In this document: positions 23,139-31,900 of the stretch, one piece after another | Numbering within the stretch: position 1 is the first letter of the stretch | Layout: every line of letters begins with the position of its first letter | Origin: Akkermansia biwaensis | GTDB taxonomy: Bacteria; Verrucomicrobiota; Verrucomicrobiia; Verrucomicrobiales; Akkermansiaceae | DNA: 64,000 bases | Assembly (NCBI RefSeq): GCF_026072915.1 | Contig: NZ_AP025943.1 | Location: forward strand, 1,798,001-1,862,000 | Direction: 5' to 3' | Notes under the pieces: model-generated | Told to the model about the DNA's origin: nothing | What the model saw: the letters and a program-made list of their open reading frames with translations, nothing else | Database searches by the model: none | Position numbers and translations under genes: made by a program

Positions 23139-25217
23139 CTAGCCCTGGGCGGGAGTGCCGAAGACATTGATTTCCGCGGCGGAAGCTCCGCTGCCGTCCA
23201 GCGCATTTGTTCCGGTAAAGCGGAAGTAGCGCACGGGCTCGTCGACATTCTTTAGGTTGACGTTTTGTTCGATGGGATTGGCGCGGAGATTGGAGAATTC
23301 CCCCTCTGCCGCCTTTTTCCAGGTTTTGCCGTCCGCGCTTACTTCAAACTGGTACTTGTCCGTCATGCCTTCCGTCTTTCCATCCTGGCGCGGCAGGTAG
23401 GAGAAGCTGGTGGCCCGGTAAGGCTTGCCCATGTCCACCACGAAGGACTGGGGAACGCCGGCAGTGGCGGTCCATGAGGTTTCCGGGTTGTCGTCAATGG
23501 CGGCGGCCGCATTGCCGGAGGTGGCGCTTTTCACTTTCCATCCGGTTTTGCTGATGCCGAATTTTGCCTGGCTGACGGGGCCGAGCTTGCCGTTGGCAAA
23601 CTGGCAGCGTGCCTTGACAACTCCGCTTTCGCTGAATTTGGCTCCCTGCGAATAGACGGGGGACCCGGCCTTGGGTTCGCTTCCGTCCGTCGTGTAGAGG
23701 ATTTTGTTCTTGCCGTCCGCCAGGATGACCAGGTTGTCGCCGCGGCGGAAGATGGACGGGCGGACGGCTCCCGCAGGTTGGCGGAACAGGGCGAATTCAG
23801 AGATGCAGGGCGTTGCCTGGCTGCCCGTGATGCGCAGGCGCAGCTTCTGGGCGGTGATGGGGCGGTCAAGCCGGCGCATGACCTGGTTGCCGATGGTTTT
23901 TCCTCCGTTGTCGATGCAGACCCATTTGCCCTTGATGAAAGCGTCGATGTTGAAGGAGTCCACACGCTGGCCCAGGCGGATTTGTTCGCGCAGTCGGATG
24001 ACGTCAAAGGTGGCGGGCTTGGGCAGCGTGATGACGGCGGAGGGCGTCAGATTGTCGTCCTCCACGGCCCAGTAGGTGTCCATGTTGCCGTCCGTCATGT
24101 TGGAAGGAGAGAATTTCTTGTCGTTGCCGCGGGTTTGGCTGGCCGTGGCCGTGGCCCCCAGAGCGAAGTTCTTGGCATACAGTTTGTCGCGCAATTCCTT
24201 GAATTCCATCAGGGACTTGACGTCGGCGGGGTCCAGTTTGCCGGTCTTGTCAGCGGCCACGTTCAGGATGAGATTGGCTCCGCGGCCTACGGAGTCAAAC
24301 CAGACCTGCATGAGTTCTTCCGGGGATTTGACGCGGGAGGCCTGGCCCTGGTGCCAGAACCAGCCGGAATGGTTGATGGTGGTGTCTCCTTCCGCGGGCA
24401 CCCAGCGTTCGCCGCCGCGCTTGCCGGTTCCGCCACCGCCGCCGTTCAGGCCCACGGTGCTCCAGTGGGGATAATTGACATGTCCCTTTTCAGAGCCGCC
24501 CCAGCGGGCGTCTCCATAATGGCCGGCGCCCCAGATGATGCAGTTGGGCTGGATGGAGCGGATCATTTCCACGATCTTTTCAAAGTTGTAGTATTTCTCC
24601 GCATTGCCGATGTTACGTTTTTCACGGGCTCCGCCATAGTAGCCGTCGCCGCCGTTGGCACCGTCAAACCAGATTTCAAACACGGGGCCGTAGTTGCTCA
24701 GAAGTTCCCGGATTTGCTGGTAATAGGCTTTCAGGTAGCCTTCCTTGCCGTATTCGGCGTGGTTGCGGTCCCACGGGCTGAGGTAGGTGCCGAATTTGAT
24801 GCCGTGCTTCTTGCAGGCCAGGGCGAATTCCTTGACCACATCCCCCTTGCCGTTTTTCCACGGGGTTTTCGTGATGTTGTGCTCCGTGGACTTGGTGGGC
24901 CAGGCGCAGAAGCCGTCGTGGTGCTTGGCCGTGTAAATCATGCCCTTCATGCCGCCTTTCTTGAAGGTTTCCACGATCTCGGAGGCGTTGAAGTCCGTGG
25001 GGTTGAAAATTTGCGGGTTTTCGTCTCCGTATCCCCATTCCCTGCCGGTAAAGGTGTTCAGGCCAAAGTGGATGAATCCGTAAAATTCCATGCGCTGCCA
25101 GTTCACCTGCTGGGGAGTAGGCACGGCGCCGTAAGGTTTGGGAGGGTCTGCGGCCTGTCCGGGCAGCATGAGAGAGGAAAGAGCGGTTCCAACAAAGAGG
25201 GGCGCAAGCTTGTTCAT
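23139..25217 (-). CDS. Secreted GH29 alpha-L-fucosidase with carbohydrate-binding C-terminus
   Basis: A 692-residue exported retaining fucosidase, likely cutting fucose from mucin or other host glycans. Signal peptide ends LPGQAADP. The catalytic barrel shows FYGFIHFGLNTF, TAKHHDGFCAW and the nucleophile D185 in EIWFDGANGG. After about residue 350 come a first discoidin-like region (ATASQTRGNDKKFSPSNM), a chitobiase-C-like segment (ILYTTDGSEPKAGSPVY) and a second discoidin/CBM32-like domain (SATSGNAAAAIDDNPETSW). The AGTVxxT-type acid/base is not assignable by eye. Start at 25217 gives the signal peptide; the 25268 frame start does not. Single-gene unit. Confidence 0.95.
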   Translation of the reverse strand: MNKLAPLFVGTALSSLMLPGQAADPPKPYGAVPTPQQVNWQRMEFYGFIHFGLNTFTGREWGYGDENPQIFNPTDFNASEIVETFKKGGMKGMIYTAKHHDGFCAWPTKSTEHNITKTPWKNGKGDVVKEFALACKKHGIKFGTYLSPWDRNHAEYGKEGYLKAYYQQIRELLSNYGPVFEIWFDGANGGDGYYGGAREKRNIGNAEKYYNFEKIVEMIRSIQPNCIIWGAGHYGDARWGGSEKGHVNYPHWSTVGLNGGGGGTGKRGGERWVPAEGDTTINHSGWFWHQGQASRVKSPEELMQVWFDSVGRGANLILNVAADKTGKLDPADVKSLMEFKELRDKLYAKNFALGATATASQTRGNDKKFSPSNMTDGNMDTYWAVEDDNLTPSAVITLPKPATFDVIRLREQIRLGQRVDSFNIDAFIKGKWVCIDNGGKTIGNQVMRRLDRPITAQKLRLRITGSQATPCISEFALFRQPAGAVRPSIFRRGDNLVILADGKNKILYTTDGSEPKAGSPVYSQGAKFSESGVVKARCQFANGKLGPVSQAKFGISKTGWKVKSATSGNAAAAIDDNPETSWTATAGVPQSFVVDMGKPYRATSFSYLPRQDGKTEGMTDKYQFEVSADGKTWKKAAEGEFSNLRANPIEQNVNLKNVDEPVRYFRFTGTNALDGSGASAAEINVFGTPAQG

Positions 25218-25362
25218 GGAGAATAGATGTGTTGCAGAAATACGCAGAATGCTCCTTCCTTCTTTCATAGAGGGGCTTTGCTGTCAAGTTGAAAGGGAAA
25301 CGGTGCATTCCGGACGGGGGAACGGCTTGGGTATTTTAACTGGGACATACTGAGAATTCCGC

Positions 25363-25391
25363 TTGATACGGGCATGAGCGCTGTCTAGCAT
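25363..25391 (+). promoter_or_regulatory. Putative promoter of the M23 peptidase gene
   Basis: TTGATA, 17 bp spacer, TAGCAT. The -10 box ends 19 bases before the ATG, giving a leader of roughly 12 nt. Confidence 0.55.
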
Positions 25392-25410
25392 ATGGAAACT
25401 TTTTTCCCCT

Positions 25411-26088
25411 ATGTTCTACTTCCGTTTTTTACTGCTGGCCCTGTTTTTTCTGATCGGGACGGCCTTTATCAGCGAGAGCGCCCCCGTTTACATGGCCAAG
25501 CGGGACAGCAAATTTGCGCTCGTCCCCCTGTGCGACGGCTTTGACTTTCCGGTGGGCAAGCCGGACGGCAAGGGCTATTACCGTTCCCGCGGCCTGCGCC
25601 TGAAGAGCCCCCGCCACATGGGCGAGGACTGGAACGGAAACGGCGGCGGCAATACCGACCTGGGAGACCCAGTCTATTCCGTGGGCCACGGCGTCGTCAC
25701 GTATGCCGCAGACGCACGGGGCGCCTGGGGAAAGGTGGTGATTGTCCGCCACGCCTTCCGGGAGCCCAAGTCCGGCAAGGTCCTCTGCTGCCAGACGCTT
25801 TATTCCCATTTGAATGACATCAACGTGGTGCTGGGGCAGCTGGTGCTGCGCGGCACCCAGGTAGGCACCATCGGCACGAACCGCGGCATGTATCCGGCCC
25901 ATCTTCATGTGGAGCTGCATTACAATCCGGACGTGAACTGCGGCCATCAGGGGATTCCCAAGACGGAACGCAATTACGGCCGCCTGACGGATTTCATCAA
26001 CCGGTTCCGGCGCCTGCCGCTGGAAAAGAGGATGGTGCGCGTTCCCATCGGCGGGTTCCTTCCCTACAAGGGTACGGAGGGACTCTGA
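25411..26088 (+). CDS. M23-family metallopeptidase
   Basis: A 225-residue exported or membrane-anchored zinc peptidase of the LytM/peptidase M23 group. An N-terminal hydrophobic segment (FRFLLLALFFLIGTAF) precedes the domain. Zinc ligands fit the family: HMGEDWN (H-x-x-x-D) and the later AHLHVEL (H-x-H); LYSHLNDI supplies the intermediate His. Family members cut peptidoglycan cross-links or stems. Here the domain has an insertion between the first ligand and the G-x-x-V-x-x core (GNGGGNTDLGDPVYSVGHGVV). nadD follows 28 bp later. Confidence 0.88.
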   Translation: MFYFRFLLLALFFLIGTAFISESAPVYMAKRDSKFALVPLCDGFDFPVGKPDGKGYYRSRGLRLKSPRHMGEDWNGNGGGNTDLGDPVYSVGHGVVTYAADARGAWGKVVIVRHAFREPKSGKVLCCQTLYSHLNDINVVLGQLVLRGTQVGTIGTNRGMYPAHLHVELHYNPDVNCGHQGIPKTERNYGRLTDFINRFRRLPLEKRMVRVPIGGFLPYKGTEGL

Positions 26089-26116
26089 TTTCCTGCCTTC
26101 ATGGAGGTGACGGACA

Positions 26117-26704
26117 GTGAAGTTGTGCATTTTCGGCGGTTCGTTTGATCCCGTGCACGAAGGCCATGTGCGCGTGGCTTCCCGTGCCAGGGAGTGCTGT
26201 GGCCTGGATCGCGTACTGTTCATGCCCTGTTCCCTTTCCCCGCTGAAGGAACAGGCCCCTTCCGTTTCGGATGCCCGGCGCTGCCGGATGATTGAACTGG
26301 CCCTGAAAGGGCTGGACTGGGCCGTATTGGACCGTACGGACTTGAATTTGCCCCCGCCTTCCTGGTCATGGAGGGTAGCGGAAAGCGTGGCTGCCTGCCA
26401 TCCGGGAGCGGAATTGTTCTGGCTGATGGGCAAGGACCAGTGGGATTCCCTGGAGAAATGGGGCCGCTGGAGGCATCTGGCTGACATGGCGACGTTCATC
26501 GTGTACCACCGGGGCGGCGCTCCGGCTTCCAGGGAGGGAGTTCGGGCCGTTTTTATTGAAGGGGATGAACCTGCATCTTCCACCGGCATCCGGGAAGCCC
26601 TGCGCGCGGGCGTCTGCCCCGTGCCTCATTTGAATCCGGAAGTGGAAAGTTTCATCAGAAGGGAAGGGCTGTACGGCATTCCGCGTGGAATGGCGGAAAA
26701 GTAA
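26117..26704 (+). CDS. nadD: Nicotinate-nucleotide adenylyltransferase
   Basis: A 195-residue enzyme forming deamido-NAD from nicotinate mononucleotide and ATP. The motif GGSFDPVHEGH (with the HxGH-type site) is at the N-terminus, and the C-terminal ISSTGIR-like motif appears as ASSTGIREAL. It starts at a GTG preceded by GGAGGTGACGGACA, a good Shine-Dalgarno. It is probably co-transcribed with the M23 peptidase and converges with truA only 17 bp away. Confidence 0.93.
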   Translation: MKLCIFGGSFDPVHEGHVRVASRARECCGLDRVLFMPCSLSPLKEQAPSVSDARRCRMIELALKGLDWAVLDRTDLNLPPPSWSWRVAESVAACHPGAELFWLMGKDQWDSLEKWGRWRHLADMATFIVYHRGGAPASREGVRAVFIEGDEPASSTGIREALRAGVCPVPHLNPEVESFIRREGLYGIPRGMAEK

Positions 26705-26721
26705 CCGCCGGAGGCCGTTTT

Positions 26722-27516
26722 TTATTGCTCCGGCCTGTTTTTCGGAACGCAATCCGGGTAATGCACCTGCATCAGGGTAAGGCCGTCCGGCGGCGCGCAG
26801 AACGGGCTTTTGTCATCCGGGCGCGGGGAACGGATGAGGCGGTTTAATTCCTCCAGCGTGATTTTCCCCCGTGCCGCCTCATGGGCCGCGCCCGCCATGA
26901 GGCGCACCATTTTATAAAGGAAGCCCGTGCCCGTGAATGTCATGAAGGTGCGGTTCCCTTCCCGCCTCACGTCCGCACGGGTAATGGTGCGCCGGAAGTA
27001 GTCTTCCGGGATGGGGCGGGGCTCGTTGCCCCTCAGGGCGGCAAAGGCCGTAAAGTCGTGTTCCCCCAGAAAGAGCCCGGCGGCTTCCTCCAGGGCGTCC
27101 AGGCTCCAGGCCAGCGGACGGTGCCAGACCAGGCCCGCGTCAAACGGGTTCAGGATGGGTTCGCTGGAAATGCAGTAACGGTACGTTTTCCCCGTGGCGC
27201 TGAAGCGGGCGTGAAAGCCGGGGTCCGTGTACTCCGCATGGATGACCCGGATGGTGCGGGGCAGGCGGGTATTGATGGCCGCAGGCCATTTGTCTGCGGG
27301 AATGCGGTGGGTGTCCGGCGCATCCACGTGGAAGACCTGCCCCAGGGCGTGCACTCCGGCGTCCGTCCTGCCGGACCCGTGGATGCGGACGGCTTCCCCG
27401 AAAAGGATTGAAAAGGCGCGTTCCAGCTTATCCTGCACGGTACGGCCTCCCGGCTGGCTTTGCCAGCCCAGATAGGGGCGGCCGTCGTAGGCGGTGGTGA
27501 AACGGATGCGGGGCAT
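26722..27516 (-). CDS. truA: tRNA pseudouridine synthase A
   Basis: A 264-residue enzyme making pseudouridine at positions 38-40 of tRNA anticodon arms. The catalytic aspartate is D52 in GSGRTDAGVHALG. YDGRPYLGWQSQPGGRTVQ at the N-terminus and FLYKMVRLMAG near the C-terminus are diagnostic. A much longer open frame on this strand reaches 29352, but everything before the ATG at 27516 is antisense to the neighbouring cassette and has no family features. A promoter lies immediately upstream. Confidence 0.95.
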   Translation of the reverse strand: MPRIRFTTAYDGRPYLGWQSQPGGRTVQDKLERAFSILFGEAVRIHGSGRTDAGVHALGQVFHVDAPDTHRIPADKWPAAINTRLPRTIRVIHAEYTDPGFHARFSATGKTYRYCISSEPILNPFDAGLVWHRPLAWSLDALEEAAGLFLGEHDFTAFAALRGNEPRPIPEDYFRRTITRADVRREGNRTFMTFTGTGFLYKMVRLMAGAAHEAARGKITLEELNRLIRSPRPDDKSPFCAPPDGLTLMQVHYPDCVPKNRPEQ

Positions 27517-27523
27517 GCAGGGG

Positions 27524-27552
27524 ATTGTGTTGTAATGCCTCCGTTTTGGCAA
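27524..27552 (-). promoter_or_regulatory. Putative truA promoter, near-leaderless
   Basis: On the minus strand, TTGCCA and CACAAT are separated by 17 bp; the -10 box ends seven bases before the ATG, so the mRNA would start at or next to the start codon. Confidence 0.45.
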
Positions 27553-27612
27553 GAGGCAAGTAAGGGAGACAGTGACGGTTTGGAATGGATGACCGGTGTT
27601 CCGTCCGCTCCC

Positions 27613-27618
27613 TAGCTT
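27613..27618 (+). promoter_or_regulatory. Possible -10 box of the phage-derived cassette
   Basis: TAGCTT, identical to the cdaA -10 box, lies 15 bases before the ATG at 27634. The matching -35 position (TGACCG at 27590) is poor, so this is tentative. Confidence 0.3.
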
Positions 27619-27633
27619 GAAAGCCATTAGAAC

Positions 27634-28935
27634 ATGGCTATACGAATACAGGATTTTGGAATGTCGCGCATGGGGCCGGATCTGTCCGGAATGATCCCGC
27701 TGGATGCGCTGGAAGCCCAGGCCGCAGGCGTTCGCCGCCTGTCCGCCGGGGTGGCGGATTTGGCGGGAACGGCAGAGAACATGCTGGCCGGGATGCAGGA
27801 GGTGAGGGACGCCGGACAATGGGCCGAGGCCCGGGACGGCCTCTACCGCTTTGAACAGGACGTGATGCGGGAGTTGGATTCCGCTGGCGCCGCGGACGAT
27901 TTGCAAGCTAGGTGGAAGAAGGCCCTGGCGGACAGGCTGCCTTCCTACCTGCCGGAAAAAATGTCCGGTCGGGTGAAGGGGCGCGTGGAGGCGGCGCGGG
28001 AAAATCTGGCCGCCGCCGGAAGCATTTACCTGGAAAAGATGTCCCGTCTTGGCCAGGTGGAGCAGGCGCGCCGTTCCTGGTCCGGAAGCGTGGAGTCTGC
28101 CGTGGAGCAGGGGGATGCCGGACTGGCGGAACGCAGGATTGAAGAGGGGATGGGCGTATTTGTGACCGGTGAGGAAGCCGGGCGCATGGCGGAGGAGGCG
28201 CGCGACCGGGTTGCTTTGAACCGGGCTGTGGAAGAGGTGCGCCGGGACCCGGCTGTCGCTCTGCCCGTCGTCCGGGCGGAACAGGAGGGAGCCCCCTTGA
28301 ATGAAATGGAAAGGAAGGTGGCCCGGGAAGCTGAAGCGGCCTACGGGGAATTGAAGCGGCGGTATGCGGATTCCATCTTCCGCACCGTGGCCGGCGGCGG
28401 CATGCTGCGCGACGAAGGGCTGGCGAATGCGGAAAAGTACGGTTTGGTCAGTCCCGGCCAGTTGAGGCGTTATGTGGATGCCCGCGACCGCATGCGGGAG
28501 GCGGAGCTTTCCGGCATCAGCTTCCCGGCGGACGAGGGGCTGCTGTGTCGGATGACCCGCCTGATTGACGAGGACTGCGGCGGTGACGGGGATACGGACG
28601 CTGTGATTGAGGTGGCCACTTCCGGACTTCCCGCCGGACAGGTGAAGATGCTGGCCGAGAGGCGGGAGGCGATGAAGCTGGTGCCGCAGGAGGTGCGCCG
28701 GGCGGCTTCCCGCCGCTTGTCCTCCATGTTCCGGAACGGGGCCTGGGGACCGGTGACGGATGCGCGGGCCGTGGAGGAATGGAAGCGGGTGCAGTGGGCC
28801 CTGCTGGATGCCGTGAAGAAGAATCCGGCGAATGCCGCCGCGGAGATGGAGCGGGTTTTTGAAGAGGAAAACCGGATGCAGGATGCCGGGTGGGTCGGCT
28901 TCCGGGACATGAAAAACAGGAAGGAGAAACAGTAA
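27634..28935 (+). CDS. Helical phage-type protein, first gene of terminase cassette
   Basis: A 433-residue, highly charged, mostly helical protein that I cannot name. It lacks a signal peptide. The N-terminus (IRIQDFG, then IPLDALEAQAAGVRRLSAGV) resembles the opening of internal virion or DNA-ejection-type phage proteins, in which an Ala-rich helix of this kind precedes a long coiled region. Heptad-like Ala/Glu/Arg stretches run through most of the sequence. Base composition matches the host genes around it. The next gene starts one base after its stop, with an AGGAG ribosome-binding site inside its last codons. The phage link rests mainly on its neighbour, the terminase. Confidence 0.6.
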   Translation: MAIRIQDFGMSRMGPDLSGMIPLDALEAQAAGVRRLSAGVADLAGTAENMLAGMQEVRDAGQWAEARDGLYRFEQDVMRELDSAGAADDLQARWKKALADRLPSYLPEKMSGRVKGRVEAARENLAAAGSIYLEKMSRLGQVEQARRSWSGSVESAVEQGDAGLAERRIEEGMGVFVTGEEAGRMAEEARDRVALNRAVEEVRRDPAVALPVVRAEQEGAPLNEMERKVAREAEAAYGELKRRYADSIFRTVAGGGMLRDEGLANAEKYGLVSPGQLRRYVDARDRMREAELSGISFPADEGLLCRMTRLIDEDCGGDGDTDAVIEVATSGLPAGQVKMLAERREAMKLVPQEVRRAASRRLSSMFRNGAWGPVTDARAVEEWKRVQWALLDAVKKNPANAAAEMERVFEEENRMQDAGWVGFRDMKNRKEKQ

Positions 28936-28936
28936 C

Positions 28937-31900
28937 ATGAAGGCGGAATGGGAAGAAGGGCAGAGCGGCTCGCTCCTGCAGGAAGAGGCTCCGGCGGAGG
29001 AAACCAGGAAGACGGAGGCGGTTTCGGCACAGGCTGCGCCTGCCGCAATCGTGGAGGATTCGGGACGCGAGGCGGCGGAGCGGGAAGAGTACTGGAACAG
29101 TGTGCTGACGGGGGATGTGGCGACCATCCCCCGGGAGGTGCGGCGTGAGGCGGAGGCCATGTACGCCCCCGGCATGGCGGATGGCGAGCGGGTGGCCGCC
29201 TGCGTGATGCAGTCCTGGGTGGCGGACACCGGAGGGATTCCGCGCGAACTCATCCGGAAGGACTGGGGGCAGATAAGGGAACAGGTGGCGCGCCAGTACG
29301 GGGCTTCCGGAAAGTCTGACAACGAGTTGTTCGTAGCGGTCTCCCAGCACAACCAGGTGCGCCTTTCCCAGCGGGAGACGCTGTTTGAACTATACCAGGA
29401 GGCTTATGACCGGGCCCTGGCGGGGACTTCGGAAGAGCCGGACGAACGGCGACTGGAGGCCGTTTCCCGCTGGCCGGAGGATTTGCGGTTCGTGGCGGAG
29501 AAGATGAGGAGCAGGGCCGTCTCCGACGCGCTGGATGACCGGAACCGCCTGTCGGAAGCCGCAGACGTGATACGGAAGGGGCTGGAAGGCCTGGTGGCCA
29601 ATGAAACGCCGCCGGAAGGCGGCTTCCCTGCCGTGCAGGTGAATTGGAAGCCGGTGAAAGGCATTCCGGACGTCGTGCGCGCCGTGGACTGTCTGGCGGG
29701 GCTGGGCGGCGACGATCGGCAGAAGGTGTTTCGCATGATGGCTCCGTACATGCGTTCCCGGCCCGGTTTCAGGACGGCCCTGGAGTCCGCGCTGAAACGC
29801 GGGGCTGCGGAGACGGCGGAAAATGTCGGCCAGTTTGCCGTGAACGGTGCGGCCTGGGTCATGCCGGACGGAAAAACGAAGGAGGCCCTGGACCGGTATT
29901 CCCGGAGTTTTGAGGAGCTGAGGAATTTTGCGCGGATGGAATTCGCCCCTTTGCGCGGGGGCAAGGATGCACCGTGGTTCCGTGAAATGATGGTGGACAT
30001 GGCCCAGCAGGGCGCATCCACGGCGCTGGCGTTTGCCGGGCCTGCGGGGCTTGGCGTGCTGATGGCCGGGGAGACGGGACGGCACATGGCGGATGCGCGG
30101 CGCATGAATCCGGACGGCGACTTTGACGCCCAGATGGACGGGGCCGTTCTGTCCGGCGGCGCCAACACCCTCCTTTCCTTCGGAATGACGAAGCTGGGCC
30201 GGAAAATGCTGGGGCAGGGCATGCGCTCCTTCCAGTCCATGCGTGCCGCGGGAAGTGCCGGGGCCGCCGCCGGAGCGGTTCTTTCCGGAACGGGCGCCCT
30301 TGCCGCGGATGCCGTGAAGATGGCCGCGGAGAACAAGATGATGGAACTGACCCCCATGCTGGCTCAGGAAGGGGTCGGCTTGGCCACCGGAAAGGAATCC
30401 GGCGTGGACTGGGAAGGGTGGAAGCAGAGGCAGCTTTCCCCGGAAGACCAGTTGAGGGAGGCCGGCATGATGATGCCTTTCCTGCTGATCGGGGCGGGGA
30501 AGGCGGCCCTGCATCACTTCCGCCATCCGTCCTCCCTTCTGGGGGATGGGACTCCTCTCAAGGTGTTCGGCATTCCGGACGGTGAAGCGGCCCGCATTCT
30601 GCGGGAAAAGGACGTGTACCGGGCCGGGGAGCTTTTGCAGGAATCCCTGCGTAATTCCCCGCTGTGGGGCTCCCTGTACATTTCCGGGAAGGCGTTGGAA
30701 TGGTCCCGCGCCCTCGGCGAGGGCGGAGAACCGTTTTTAAGGACGGAACGGGAGGTGCGGGACTTTCTGGAGCTGCCTTCCCCCGTGCGTTCCAAACCGT
30801 GGAACATGGCTGACTTCCCGGAATCCGCGGAAGCGTTGAGGAAGCTTTCCCTGCATCCGGACCATGCGGAGGTGCGTTCCCGGTGGCTGCTCCGCGCCGG
30901 GCTGCCCCGCGTGGGAGAATCGCTGGACGCGGAGGGAAGGACGGCGTACGGCATGGACCCCGCCCCGGGTTCTCCGCTCAAGCGCGTTTCCGGAAAGTCT
31001 TCCGCGGAGGAGGCCCTTTCCTCCTGGTATGAATTCCTGTGCCGGAAGGAGGCGGAGGACCTGGGCCTGATCCGCAACAGGAACGGACTGGAAATTCCGT
31101 GGCGTCTGCGCAATGAGACGGATTACGACATGCGGGCGGAAGACGTGCGCCGCTCCTTTGTGGCGGAAAGGCTGAAACAGGGCGCCGCCCGTCCTTACAA
31201 AATGCTTCTGCTGGCTTATCCGGAGGAAGCGGGCGCTGCGGTGAAGTTTTCCCGGCAGGACTGGGACGCCGTGACGCGGGAAATGGACGGAAGAGCCCGT
31301 GCGAATGTATATGAGGGCGTCATGGAGCGCGTGCACGGCGCTTCCCAGGAAGAAGTGGCCGGCCACGTGGCCGGAAGGCTGTGGCAGTCCTTTTGCCGGG
31401 ATGAATACAGTTCCGGCAGGGCGCGCCTCTGGCTGGAGGAGGGGAGCTCCCTGCTGAACGCTCCGGAGCTGCTGGAAAATTCCTCCACTCCGGAGGGGCT
31501 CGTCTCCTCCCTGTCCCGGATGAGCGCGATGATGTCCCGGGTGGGAGACAGGGAGCGCCAGTCCGTCAGCCCCGAATTGCAGGAGATGAACCGCTGCGTA
31601 TGGGGAGCCCAGGCGGACGTGAACAGCCTGTTCCACGTGCTGCCGAACATGGCGGATTTTGACGTCTGCGTGGGGCGCGGCTATACGCCGGTGGAAAGTT
31701 ACTCCCGCCTGCTGTCCCGCTATCTGGAAACTTCTCCCGGACGGACGGCGGAATTTGCCTCCGTGCTGGATGCGGACCGGCTGTCCGCCGGGCCGGAAGA
31801 GCCTGCCCCCCGTATCTATCCCGGTACGGAGAAGGCCGTGGAAAACCTGTCCTGCCTGACGCCCCGCCTGTTCCAGTCCTCGGGCGCCCGCGGGAACGGA

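Noticed and set aside
27517-29352. Upstream extension of truA on the minus strand to 29352
   Set aside because: The extra 610 codons are antisense to the first two cassette genes. TruA homology starts precisely at the ATG at 27516, which also has a promoter.
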